Origin: an uncultured Dorea sp.
GTDB taxonomy: Bacteria > Bacillota > Clostridia > Lachnospirales > Lachnospiraceae
Assembly (NCBI GenBank): GCA_910586965.1
Contig: CAJUMF010000027.1
Coordinates: 1-46,000 of the forward strand
Direction of reading: 5' to 3'
Length of the DNA: 46,000 nt
The translations under genes and the position numbers were made by a program. Below the pieces are notes generated by a model. The model did not search any database and was not told the DNA's origin. It was given only the letters and a program-made list of their open reading frames with translations. Of this stretch, positions 16,195 through 24,895 are shown piece by piece (within the stretch, counting starts at the first letter, position 1; the number at the start of each line of letters is the position of its first letter).

Positions 16195-17895
16195 TCACTC
16201 ACTCCCAATCAGCACTTTTTTTCCGCAAAATGCAAATCCAAACTTACGTATCCGCTGTTTTACAATCCCTTTCGCAACCAGTGCTGATTCATACTTTTTA
16301 TCTTCTATTTGTTTCAATGCTGCTTTTACCGTATCATACAATTCCTTTTCCCCATCACTGGCATCCTGCACCTTGAACTCCATAATCACAGCATCATCAT
16401 TTTTATTCCTTGGCTCTAACATAACATCATATCTGCCAAATCCGCTCTCCCTGTTGGAAGTAATCACATATCTGTCATTGAGTTCCACCATCAGCCCCAA
16501 AACAAACCCATGATAAAAATTCTCCGGCTCATTTGCCGAAAGCTTCTTTCCCGTATCAAAATAACTGAATGTCTCTATTGCCACCTTATTCATATAAATA
16601 TTCATAGCCTTCAGATTATTCTCAAGCAATGCCTTGATAAAATCGTTATATTCTGACCTGACACGGCCAAACCATCTGCTTATTATGTTGCGGAACATTA
16701 CTTTGACTTCAAAATTTGTTAATCCAAGAGAGTATTCTTTTTTCCATCCGCCATACTCACTCGTAACAGTTTCATACCGATTCACCCTTAAATACCCGCT
16801 GGCAAGAAGAAGTGCCCATATTGCTTGTTCATCCTGATCCAATTGATCATAAATAATCTGCTCGTCTATCTCGGCAACTAAATCCTCTCCTCTCATAAGG
16901 GCTTCAAATTCCTGCTTGATATCAGGCCTGCTTACTCTTAAAAGCTTCTCGATCAAGCCGTTGGAGCTGGAATTAGCCCAGTATGCATCCAACTCCCCTG
17001 TATCCAGAAAGTTAATGATCGACCATGGATTATAAATATCTGTACATTTTCCAAAAGTAAATCCGTCATACCATATTTTTACATCCTCTTTCCTGTCAGA
17101 GAACCCGTGTCTGTCCAAAGCATTAAAAACTTCTTTTTCTGTAAATCCGAAAGAGTTTTCATACTTTGCTGTCGTAGTTGTTACTACTTTAAGATTATTA
17201 AGGTCAGAAAAAACAGATTCCTTACTTACCCTCGTAATCCCCGTCATAACTGCGCGTTCCAGATAAGGATTGGTTTTAAACGCAGAGTTAAAAAGGCTTC
17301 TGATAAACGCAACCAGCTCCTCCCAATATCCGTTTACATAGGCCTCCTGCATAGGCGTGTCATATTCGTCTAAAAAAATGATTACTTTTTTCCCGTAATA
17401 CCTGGAAAGAAAGTCTGACATCTTATGGATTGCCCACGCCGCTGTCGTATCTTTCATATCAGTATTTACATTACGAAAATAAGCTTTCTCATTTTCTGTT
17501 AAAAGCTCCCCTTCAAGCAAAAATATATTTTTGCTGTACAAATCCGCCAAAATCTGATTCAGTGAGTATCTTGTCTTTTCATAATCAGCGCCTTTCACAT
17601 TTGCAAAAGACAGGCTTATTACCGGATAGGTTCCCTGCAATCCCCGATACTTCATATCATCCCATATCGCCAATCCTTCAAACAAATCATCCCGTCCGGC
17701 ATATTTCACGGAAAAGAACTTTTCTAACATACTCATATTCAATGTCTTTCCAAATCTTCTTGGACGGGTGATCAATGTCACATCATCCTCCGCTTCCCAC
17801 CATTCTTTAATAAAATGAGTCTTATCTATATAAAAATTATTTTTTACCCGTAAATCCTCAAAATCCTGTTTTCCCACTCCGACTATTCTTTCCAC
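16195..17895 (-). CDS. AAA-ATPase-like protein with PD-(D/E)XK nuclease domain (DUF1703 type)
   Basis: 566 residues if translation starts at GTG 17895, which sits about 10 bases after AAGGGA; an earlier GTG at 17919 lacks a site. The N-terminal half is the AAA-ATPase-like family (PF09820): VGKQDFEDLRVKNNFYIDKT, a P-loop variant RPRRFGKT (about 44-51) and Walker B VIIFLDEYDTPM (about 171-182). The C-terminal part is a restriction-endonuclease-like fold (DUF1703) with RYDVMLEPRNKNDDAVIMEFKV, giving the Asp...Glu-x-Lys triad. Such proteins are common, often in multiple copies, in gut Bacteroidetes and Firmicutes; the role is unproven (mobile-element or defence-related are both suggested). Confidence 0.9.
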   Translation of the reverse strand: MERIVGVGKQDFEDLRVKNNFYIDKTHFIKEWWEAEDDVTLITRPRRFGKTLNMSMLEKFFSVKYAGRDDLFEGLAIWDDMKYRGLQGTYPVISLSFANVKGADYEKTRYSLNQILADLYSKNIFLLEGELLTENEKAYFRNVNTDMKDTTAAWAIHKMSDFLSRYYGKKVIIFLDEYDTPMQEAYVNGYWEELVAFIRSLFNSAFKTNPYLERAVMTGITRVSKESVFSDLNNLKVVTTTTAKYENSFGFTEKEVFNALDRHGFSDRKEDVKIWYDGFTFGKCTDIYNPWSIINFLDTGELDAYWANSSSNGLIEKLLRVSRPDIKQEFEALMRGEDLVAEIDEQIIYDQLDQDEQAIWALLLASGYLRVNRYETVTSEYGGWKKEYSLGLTNFEVKVMFRNIISRWFGRVRSEYNDFIKALLENNLKAMNIYMNKVAIETFSYFDTGKKLSANEPENFYHGFVLGLMVELNDRYVITSNRESGFGRYDVMLEPRNKNDDAVIMEFKVQDASDGEKELYDTVKAALKQIEDKKYESALVAKGIVKQRIRKFGFAFCGKKVLIGSE

Positions 17896-17998
17896 AGACT
17901 CACTTCCCTTCCGCTTCACTGCTGGCGCACCATATATATATTATATCTTTCTGATATCTAAAATACAACCGCCATTTCCAGACATAAAACACGCACAA

Positions 17999-18039
17999 GG
18001 CATCGCATAATTATTAAAAACAGATAATTATACGATGCC
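17999..18039 (-). terminator. Hairpin after the polyol operon
   Basis: GGCATCG-CATAATTAT and ATAATTATA-CGATGCC form a long stem interrupted by one mismatch, about 70 bp after the kinase stop. The T-run is weak, so it may be a terminator or an mRNA 3'-end stabiliser. Confidence 0.55.
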
Positions 18040-18106
18040 CTATTTCATTCTCCTTATAAAACTTACTTTCCAGTATAACGAAAATTAATATTCATTATAC
18101 CAGATA

Positions 18107-19924
18107 TTATACCGCGCCTTCTACAAATTCCCGCATCCCCTCAAAAATAAGCCACACCGAAGTCGCCCCCGCGTCCTGGTATCCGACAGCTCTCTCCATC
18201 AGCGATTTGGCACGCCCGAACTTAGCCTGATACTTTTTCGTATCCTCCACTCCTTGGGCTGCCGCGGCCTCTGCCGCCTTAAGCATCTCGAAAAGTCCTT
18301 TGTAAGCCTCTTTTTCCATCGCCTCCACTGCCGGAGCAAGGGCATCTACCATGGTCTTATCACCGACTTGGGCCCTTCCTCTCTCCTGGATGGCTTGAAG
18401 GCTCTTCCTCTCCATGCCTGCAAGGTCTGCCGCCGTCAGCACTTGCTTCGGCTCTGCTCCCTTTGCCCCCGCAAGGTAGAGACTTCCGAAGATCACACCC
18501 GATGCGCCGCCCATAGACAAAAGCATCGCCTTCCCTGCTTCCTCAAATACGGCATATGCATTTTCCTCCCCTTCCATCCCAAGGAGCTTTTTCTTCGCCT
18601 TCTGCATACCGCCTGCCATTCCAATTCCATGATCTCCGTCCCCGATGGCGCTGTCAATCTCGGTCAGGTACAGTTTCTTTGCAATAATCTTGTCTGCAAT
18701 ATAGATCAGCATATTTCTGGCATCCGCCGCACTAAGCTCCGTGAGGATACCTTCTTTGCTCCTTACAATCTCTGCTGCTTTCGTATCACGCTCGTCAAAC
18801 TCTGATTCATCCGAAACCGCGGTTTTTACATCCCCATATCCTGGCGTTCTCCAACTTGCCTTATTCCCTGGCTCTGCATCTTCCTTATCTGCTTTGCCCC
18901 CTGGTGATACAGTTGCATTTCCAACCAGCTCACCCTTTGCATAAAATGGACTGTAGCAAGGCATATCGTAGTATTCTTTCAGCTCCTCATCCAGCTTAAA
19001 CAAAGTAATGGAAAAGCCGCCCATCTCCTGGCTGGTGCAATAGCTGTTAAGGTCTGCATCGTGCACTCTGATTCCGTCTTTATCCAAGAGCTTTTTTACC
19101 TTGCGGTAAGCAATAGCAAGCTCCGTGATGGTCGCAGCGCCAAGCCCGTTTACAAGCACGCATACCTCGTCCCCTGGCGCAAGCTCTGCATCTTCCATGA
19201 TCTGCGCATACATCTTTTCTACAAGCACGTCCGCCTCCTGCCAGGTGGTGCGAAGTACGCCCCGTTCCCCGTGAAGACCCATGCCGTATTCAATCTCCCC
19301 TTCTGGAAGTTCAAAGATTGGCTTATCAATTCCCGGGAGCTGCGCCGGAGCCGTAGCTACTCCGATGGTTTTTGTATTGTCCCGTGCTTTTTCTGTCACT
19401 CTTGTTACTTCTTCAAGAGACAAGCCCTTATCACAGGCCGCACCCGCGATTTTTATGACAAACACGTCTCCTGCAATCCCGCGTCGGTCTTCCATCCTGT
19501 CCCTGGGCGCTGATGCCACGTCGTCCTGCACCCGCACATGGGCGGTAGAGATTCCATCCCCATTAAGGAACTCTTCACCCATGTCAAAATTTAGATTATC
19601 CCCGGCATAACAGCCATATACAAAGAGTACGCCTTTTCCTTGATCAACGGTCTTTGCCGTCTCATAGACTGTGTTCGGATCCGGAGATGCAAAAATATTG
19701 CCGCAGGCTGCCGCATCTGCAAGCCCTTTTCCCACAAAACCTGAGAACATCGGCTCATGCCCGCTGCCTCCGCCGACCACAAGGGCGACCTTATCTTTCC
19801 TTCTCTGCTTAAGGAGCACGCCGTTCACCTCCGGGTGTTTCTCATAATATCTTCCATAAGCGCTGATGTATCCTTCCATCATCTCCGATACGACATGCTC
19901 CGGCGAATTAATAATTTTTCTCAT
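18107..19924 (-). CDS. Fused DhaK-DhaL ketose (dihydroxyacetone-type) kinase
   Basis: 605 residues from ATG 19924, which follows GGAAAAGAGG; an upstream TTG at 19951 is less likely. Residues 1-335 are DhaK: the substrate loop GGGSGHEPMF (51-60, H56) and the covalent substrate-binding His in GMGLHGERG, here residue 218. A linker (about 336-395) joins a DhaL domain with the Mg-binding aspartates DSAIGDGDHG (D424, D429, D431). The single-chain DhaK-DhaL layout means ATP-dependent phosphorylation, not PEP-PTS coupling. Relatives phosphorylate dihydroxyacetone, D- or L-erythrulose and similar short ketoses. It follows the dehydrogenase by 32 bp in a transport operon, so the ketose is likely made by that enzyme. 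Confidence 0.92.
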   Translation of the reverse strand: MRKIINSPEHVVSEMMEGYISAYGRYYEKHPEVNGVLLKQRRKDKVALVVGGGSGHEPMFSGFVGKGLADAAACGNIFASPDPNTVYETAKTVDQGKGVLFVYGCYAGDNLNFDMGEEFLNGDGISTAHVRVQDDVASAPRDRMEDRRGIAGDVFVIKIAGAACDKGLSLEEVTRVTEKARDNTKTIGVATAPAQLPGIDKPIFELPEGEIEYGMGLHGERGVLRTTWQEADVLVEKMYAQIMEDAELAPGDEVCVLVNGLGAATITELAIAYRKVKKLLDKDGIRVHDADLNSYCTSQEMGGFSITLFKLDEELKEYYDMPCYSPFYAKGELVGNATVSPGGKADKEDAEPGNKASWRTPGYGDVKTAVSDESEFDERDTKAAEIVRSKEGILTELSAADARNMLIYIADKIIAKKLYLTEIDSAIGDGDHGIGMAGGMQKAKKKLLGMEGEENAYAVFEEAGKAMLLSMGGASGVIFGSLYLAGAKGAEPKQVLTAADLAGMERKSLQAIQERGRAQVGDKTMVDALAPAVEAMEKEAYKGLFEMLKAAEAAAAQGVEDTKKYQAKFGRAKSLMERAVGYQDAGATSVWLIFEGMREFVEGAV

Positions 19925-19956
19925 GAAACCAACCTCTTTTCCTATATTCAAATGTG

Positions 19957-21000
19957 CTACATCTTGATAACGCCTTTGATGACATCCCCTTTATTTTCGA
20001 TATTATAATTAATGCCGTTTACAATGTCTTTAAAGTCAAATACATGGGATACAATGGACTTAAGCGGAATCTTTCCCTGGCTTACAAGCTTGATCGCCTT
20101 CGGATAAAGGTTCCGGTAGCGGAAGATGGTGTAAAGTCTTGCCTCCGCAGCACTTAAACTGCCGATGTCATATGTAATCTCAGAATTGGCACACATTCCT
20201 ACCAGCGTTACCGCCCCGCCTTTTTTCACCATCTTTGCAGACTGGAGCGTTGTGAACTCAGAACCCGCCGTTTCATAGACAAGGTCGCAGCCGCCTCCCG
20301 GAAGAGACTTTATAAATTCTACCGCATCCTGCTCCTTTCCATTGATCACTGTCATCGCACCAACCTCTTTTGCTTTCTCAAGACGTTTGCCTAACACGTC
20401 AACCGCATAGATCTCATCGATGCCCGCCGCCTTAAGAGACATGGTCGTCACAAGTCCGATACAGCCGCAGCCAAGCACTACCGCACTCTGCCCCATCTTC
20501 GCACCGGAGATGTCCACTGCATGAAGCCCTACCGATAAAGGTTCCATAAGCCCGCCTTCCATCGTATCAACGTTATCGGGCAGTTTAAAACACATGCTTG
20601 CAGGATGCGCATAATACTCTAAAAATACACCGTCTCTCTCATGAGGGATTGCCATAAAGTCCATGTTCGGGCAGAGATTATACAAGCCTTTTTTACACAT
20701 CTCACACTCACCGCAGCCTACGCCCGGCTCAAGGGCCACCCTGTCGCCCGGCTTTAACTCTGTCACACCCTCTCCCACTTCAACGACGGTTCCGCCGGAT
20801 TCGTGTCCCAGGACAAGAGGCACATCCACGATCCAATTTCCAAGCCGTCCCGCCTCAAAGAAGTGCATGTCAGAACCGCAGATACCTACATATTCAATCT
20901 TTACAAGCACCTCGCCCGGCTTTGCCTTTGGTATATCTCTCTCCTGAATCTCCATTTTACGTGTTCCTGTCATTACTGCTGCTTTCATCTTACCTTCCAT
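19957..21000 (-). CDS. Zinc-dependent polyol dehydrogenase (sorbitol/xylitol dehydrogenase-like MDR)
   Basis: 347 residues. Catalytic zinc ligands are C41 (GICGSDMH), H66 and E67 (GHESGG) and the region of E153 (MEPLSVGLHA). Structural zinc cysteines are C96, C99, C102 and C110. The cofactor fold shows GCGCIG (177-182) and an Asp at the end of strand 2 (YAVDVLGKR), which favours NAD over NADP. The FRYRNLYP motif near the C-terminus is typical of sorbitol, xylitol and threitol dehydrogenases. It oxidises a polyol to a ketose in the cytosol. Between a binding-protein gene and a ketose kinase gene, it is best read as step one of catabolism. Confidence 0.92.
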   Translation of the reverse strand: MEGKMKAAVMTGTRKMEIQERDIPKAKPGEVLVKIEYVGICGSDMHFFEAGRLGNWIVDVPLVLGHESGGTVVEVGEGVTELKPGDRVALEPGVGCGECEMCKKGLYNLCPNMDFMAIPHERDGVFLEYYAHPASMCFKLPDNVDTMEGGLMEPLSVGLHAVDISGAKMGQSAVVLGCGCIGLVTTMSLKAAGIDEIYAVDVLGKRLEKAKEVGAMTVINGKEQDAVEFIKSLPGGGCDLVYETAGSEFTTLQSAKMVKKGGAVTLVGMCANSEITYDIGSLSAAEARLYTIFRYRNLYPKAIKLVSQGKIPLKSIVSHVFDFKDIVNGINYNIENKGDVIKGVIKM

Positions 21001-21049
21001 GTTCCGTTACCTCTTTTCCTGATATTTTTTTAACGATATTTAATTTTTT

Positions 21050-21121
21050 ATGTGGCTGGGACTTTTCCCAACCACATCATATTTTCTCAGGGCTTTATTG
21101 CGGGGCAGACATGCCTGCCCC
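21050..21121 (-). promoter_or_regulatory. Two hairpins between binding-protein and dehydrogenase genes
   Basis: Just after the binding-protein stop, GGGGCAG/CTGCCCC (21102-21108 with 21115-21121) forms a tight stem. Further on, ATGTGGTTGGGA/TCCCAGCCACAT (21050-21077, minus-strand reading) forms a 12-bp stem with one wobble pair. Neither is followed by a T-run on the minus strand. They look like 3'-end stabilisers or processing sites that let the binding-protein message outnumber the downstream enzymes. Confidence 0.6.
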
Positions 21122-21147
21122 TTGCTTCATATATTTCTTTCCTTCAT

Positions 21148-22149
21148 CTACTCGGCGTAGATTGTCGTTAGAAGATCGTCAACATTTTCTGTTGTGATCC
21201 ACGGCATATCGATGTAGTCCAATTTCTTCTCAGTCACCTTGCCCTCTAATACATCGTATGCTTTCTGAACGGCCTCCTGTCCTTCCAGAGCAGCATCCTG
21301 GTAAACGGTTCCCAGAAGCTTTCCTTCTTTTACAGCATTGCAGCCGTCCTTGATGGCGTCAACAGCCGTAACCACAACCTTATCCTTAACACCTGCTGCC
21401 TCTAACGCCTGGATTGCTCCGAGCGCCATCTCGTCATTCTGCGCTACTACTGCGTTGATCTTTCCGCCGAATGTCTCTATCCAGTTCTCAACTAAAGATA
21501 ACGCCTCTTCTCTGCTCCAGTTTGCTGTCTGCTGTGCAAGCAGCTCAACTTTGCCCTCATATTTCTTAAGAACATTCATATTTCCTTCCAGGCGTTGGAT
21601 CTGCGCAGACTGTCCGATCGGCCCCTCCAGGATAACTACATTTCCTTTTCCGCCAATCTCATCAATGGCATGTTGCATCTCAAGTTCTCCTGCCAGCACA
21701 TCATCCGGCCCTACATAGTGATACGGCTGGTCCGTGTTGATAAGCATATTCACGCCTACTAACGGAATCCCTGCCTCCTCGCACATCTCAATCGCCGGAA
21801 CGATCGCGTCAGAGTCTACCGCTGCCACAACGATGATGTCCACTTTCTGGGCGATCAGGTTCTCCACCTGTGTAATCTGGTTCTGTGCATCATTCTGCGC
21901 ATCGAGCATAACCAGGTCACAGCCAAGCTCTTTTGCCTTTTCTTCCATGCCGTCCACCATAAGGGTGATGAACTCCGTCATATAGTATACGGTGCATCCG
22001 ATGGTATAGCCTTCTCCATCTTTCTTTTCTGCCTTTTCTTCTGTTTGCCCGCTTCCTTCATCACTGCTCTCTGTTCCGGTCGTACAGCCCATTAGCATAG
22101 ATGCTGCCATTGCCAGCACTAAAATCATTGATAACAATCTTTTCTTCAT
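21148..22149 (-). CDS. Ribose-type sugar ABC transporter substrate-binding lipoprotein
   Basis: 333 residues with a lipoprotein signal peptide: a basic start, a hydrophobic core and the lipobox ending at C22 (MLMGCTTG). An acidic linker (about 25-46) precedes a type-I periplasmic-binding fold of the RbsB class (YTIGCTVYYMTEFITLMVDG at about 48, then MLDAQNDAQNQITQVENLIAQ and AAVDSDAIVPAIE). The phrase VVTAVDAIKDGC and QDAALEGQEAVQKA are typical of the second lobe. It captures the substrate outside the membrane for the permease and ATPase encoded just upstream. Family members bind pentoses, tetritols, inositol or autoinducer-2; the ligand here is not readable from sequence. Confidence 0.95.
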   Translation of the reverse strand: MKKRLLSMILVLAMAASMLMGCTTGTESSDEGSGQTEEKAEKKDGEGYTIGCTVYYMTEFITLMVDGMEEKAKELGCDLVMLDAQNDAQNQITQVENLIAQKVDIIVVAAVDSDAIVPAIEMCEEAGIPLVGVNMLINTDQPYHYVGPDDVLAGELEMQHAIDEIGGKGNVVILEGPIGQSAQIQRLEGNMNVLKKYEGKVELLAQQTANWSREEALSLVENWIETFGGKINAVVAQNDEMALGAIQALEAAGVKDKVVVTAVDAIKDGCNAVKEGKLLGTVYQDAALEGQEAVQKAYDVLEGKVTEKKLDYIDMPWITTENVDDLLTTIYAE

Positions 22150-22162
22150 AATCTTTCCTCCT

Positions 22163-23107
22163 TTAATTTCGTTTTGAATCGATTAATATCGCCCCGAGAA
22201 TAATCAATCCCTTAACTATCTGCTGGTAGAATGATGATACATTCAAAAGATCCAGCCCATTATTTACGATTCCAAGAAGAACCGCTCCTACGATCGTTCC
22301 CCAGAGTCTTCCCCGTCCTCCGGAAAGACTGGTTCCGCCGATAACAGTCGCCGCGATTGCGTCAAGCTCATAGCTCTCACCTGCCTGGGGAAGTCCCGCC
22401 GATACCCGCGCCGTCAGGATGATTGCCGCAATCCCGCAGGCAATTCCGCTGAGCACATAGACCATCATCTTGATCCGCTTTACGTTGATTCCTGATACCA
22501 TGGCCGCATTTTCATTGCCTCCTACTGCATATACATATCTGCCGAATTTTAGTTTCGTCAGCATGATACTTCCCAATATAAATACCACTGCCAGAATGAG
22601 TGTGGGGATAGGTATCCCCGCAATGCTCCCTTTTCCGATGGTCAGAAACTCTGTCCGCAGGTTGGAGATCGGCCGCCCGTCACTGTACACATAGGTCATA
22701 CCTCTTGCAATAGTCATCATAGACAATGTGACGACAAAAGGCGCTGCATTCCAATACGCTACAAAATATCCGTTGTAAAGACCGCACACCGCCCCCACTG
22801 CAATTGCCGCCAGTACGATCACGATGATCGGGTAGCTGGTATCTCTGAGTAACCCTGCGGCTATGATTCCTGAAAATGCCACGATCGAGCCTACGGAAAG
22901 GTCAATTCCCCCGGTCAGGCATACGATCGTCATCCCGATTGCCAGTATGCCGTTCACGGCAATCTGCCTCACTACATTTAAAAGGTTCGTCACTGTCAGG
23001 AAGTTCGAAGATATAAATGACAGAATCACTCCCAGACCAATAACGATGAAGATCAGCATATATGTCTGAATCCACTTTTTATCAAATCCTTTCGCTTTCT
23101 CTCCCAT
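22163..23107 (-). CDS. Ribose-type ABC transporter permease
   Basis: 314 residues with about eight to ten membrane spans. Characteristic RbsC-class motifs are GGIDLSVGSIVAFSG near residue 66, YVYAVGGNENAAMVSGINV near residue 192 (the coupling helix region) and AATVIGGTSLSGGRG near residue 254. It forms a homodimeric channel with the ATPase encoded 3 bp upstream. The ribosome binding site is AGGAGCG. Since it would contact an ATPase at its cytosolic loops, it is also the likely docking partner if the degenerate ABC protein at 28118-29569 interacts with this transporter. Confidence 0.95.
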   Translation of the reverse strand: MGEKAKGFDKKWIQTYMLIFIVIGLGVILSFISSNFLTVTNLLNVVRQIAVNGILAIGMTIVCLTGGIDLSVGSIVAFSGIIAAGLLRDTSYPIIVIVLAAIAVGAVCGLYNGYFVAYWNAAPFVVTLSMMTIARGMTYVYSDGRPISNLRTEFLTIGKGSIAGIPIPTLILAVVFILGSIMLTKLKFGRYVYAVGGNENAAMVSGINVKRIKMMVYVLSGIACGIAAIILTARVSAGLPQAGESYELDAIAATVIGGTSLSGGRGRLWGTIVGAVLLGIVNNGLDLLNVSSFYQQIVKGLIILGAILIDSKRN

Positions 23108-23110
23108 CTC

Positions 23111-24613
23111 TTACGCTCCTCCTTTTTCCACATCTGATGCATACATCATAATTCTTTCCTGCGTAGCCTCTTCTTTCGATAGTTCCCCGGTCTTCTTCCC
23201 TTCATAGAATACGATGACCCGGTCCGACATCCCAAGGATCTCCGGCATCTCCGACGAGATGAATATGATCGCCTTTCCCTCCTCCGCCAGACCTGCCACC
23301 AACTTATAGATCTCCGTCTTTGCTCCTACGTCGATACCCCTGGTCGGCTCGTCAAAAATAATAATGTCCGGATCCTGCAGAAGCCATTTCGCAAGGACAA
23401 TCTTTTGCTGGTTACCGCCGCTTAGCTGCCTGACCGTCTGCTGGAGACTGGGCGTCTTGATGCTTAATTTCTCCCGGTACTCCTCCGCTACTTTAAGCGC
23501 CTTTCGCTTATTGACAACTCCCATCTTGTTAGACAGTTTAGAAAGGGACGGAAGTATCGTATTGTCATACACGCTCATCTCTAACACAAGTCCGTTCCCT
23601 TTCCGGTCCTCCGTCACGTAGCCGATTCCCTTAGATATGATCTTCCTTGGATTAGGTTTGTCCACTTTCTCCCCGTTTATGTAAATCGCGCCGGAAGTCG
23701 GATGGGTGATGCCAAAAAGCGCATTCATAACCTCCGTCCTCCCGGAACCCATCAGCCCGGAAAATCCCAGTATCTCTCCTTTTCTCAGAGTAAAGGAAAT
23801 GTCCTCAAACACACCCTTCTGGCATAAGTTTTCCACTTTTAATATTTCCTCTGCCGCCTTGTTATGTCTCTTCGGGTAGATCTCTGTCAGCTCGCGGTTT
23901 ACCATCTTTACTACAAGCTCATTCTCGTCAATCTCATCCGCATCGTAAGTTCCGATATACTGACCGTCCCGGAACACGGTGATCTCGTCCGCGATCCGGA
24001 ACACCTCGTCCATCTTATGTGTAATATATACGATGCACCGCCCATCTTCCTTAAGCCCCTGGATGATGTCAAACAGATTGGCTATCTCCCGCTCCGTGAT
24101 CGTCGCAGACGGCTCATCCATAATGATGATCTCCGCGTTATATGCCAATGCCTTTGCAATCTCTATCATCTGCATCTGCGAGACTGACAGCTCCTTCATC
24201 AGCATTGTAGGAGGAAGGTCAACGCCCACTCTCTCCATCAGCGCCGTCGCCTCGCTGTTCATTTTCCGGTAATCAATGAACTTTCCTTTACAGAACTCCT
24301 TTCCAAGAAAAAGATTCTCCGCAATGGTCATATCCATGATCGGACTTAGCTCCTGATGAATCATGGATATCCCATTCGCCAACGCCTGTTTCGGCGTGTG
24401 GAATACGACCTTTTCACCGTGTAGAAAGACGTCGCCTTCATCTGCTTGATAGATTCCAGCAATAATCTTCATAAGGGTAGACTTCCCCGCACCGTTTTCC
24501 CCCATCAGTGCATGGACTTTTCCCTTTACCAGCCTGAAATTTACATTAGACAACGCAAGGACACCCGGAAAGCGTTTCGTAATATTTCGAGCTTCAAGTA
24601 CGATATTTTCCAT
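23111..24613 (-). CDS. Ribose/galactose-type ABC transporter ATPase (tandem NBD)
   Basis: 500 residues with two nucleotide-binding domains, as in RbsA and MglA. The first carries a canonical Walker A (MGENGAGKST near residue 37), a Q-loop (MIHQELSPI), Walker B (IIIMDEPSATI) and the H-loop (YITHKMDE). The second has a degenerate P-loop (GLMGSGRTE), as is normal for this class, but keeps a clear signature LSGGNQQK and FDEPTRGIDVGAK. It powers import of the substrate and heads the operon. It provides a useful intact reference for the degenerate relative at 28118-29569. Confidence 0.96.
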   Translation of the reverse strand: MENIVLEARNITKRFPGVLALSNVNFRLVKGKVHALMGENGAGKSTLMKIIAGIYQADEGDVFLHGEKVVFHTPKQALANGISMIHQELSPIMDMTIAENLFLGKEFCKGKFIDYRKMNSEATALMERVGVDLPPTMLMKELSVSQMQMIEIAKALAYNAEIIIMDEPSATITEREIANLFDIIQGLKEDGRCIVYITHKMDEVFRIADEITVFRDGQYIGTYDADEIDENELVVKMVNRELTEIYPKRHNKAAEEILKVENLCQKGVFEDISFTLRKGEILGFSGLMGSGRTEVMNALFGITHPTSGAIYINGEKVDKPNPRKIISKGIGYVTEDRKGNGLVLEMSVYDNTILPSLSKLSNKMGVVNKRKALKVAEEYREKLSIKTPSLQQTVRQLSGGNQQKIVLAKWLLQDPDIIIFDEPTRGIDVGAKTEIYKLVAGLAEEGKAIIFISSEMPEILGMSDRVIVFYEGKKTGELSKEEATQERIMMYASDVEKGGA

Positions 24614-24647
24614 AACCTTCTCCCTTCATCAAATTTTTTATACTTGA

Positions 24648-24675
24648 ATCCTATCATACTATCCGGAAGTCTCAA
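24648..24675 (-). promoter_or_regulatory. Candidate promoter of the transport-catabolism operon
   Basis: On the minus strand TTGAGA (24670-24675) and TAGGAT (24648-24653) are 16 bp apart, about 35 bp upstream of the ATPase start codon. A second possible -10, TATGAT, overlaps the spacer. The rest of the gap 24614-24895 holds the terminator of the upstream gene and no open frame. The weak match suits an activator-dependent promoter. Confidence 0.35.
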
Positions 24676-24841
24676 ACTTACCATCTTTATAATAGGGGGG
24701 ACAATCTTTGGAAGTTGTTTGTTTTTTATAATGTTCTACTATAGTATTGTTATTTTTTTATCCATTTTACCGATATATGTAAATATGATGATGTTGGGGG
24801 CAAAAGGTATTTTGAAATTATAATGAGGAAAGATAGTTAAA

Positions 24842-24873
24842 AGAAAACACCTGACAGTTTGGACTGACAGATG
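24842..24873 (-). terminator. Terminator of the AlbA_2 gene
   Basis: On the minus strand CATCTGTCAG and CTGTCAGGTG pair with one wobble and one mismatch, followed by TTTTCTTTT. It separates the AlbA_2 regulator from the transport operon. Confidence 0.7.
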
Positions 24874-24895
24874 TTTTTTGATACTCAATATTTTT

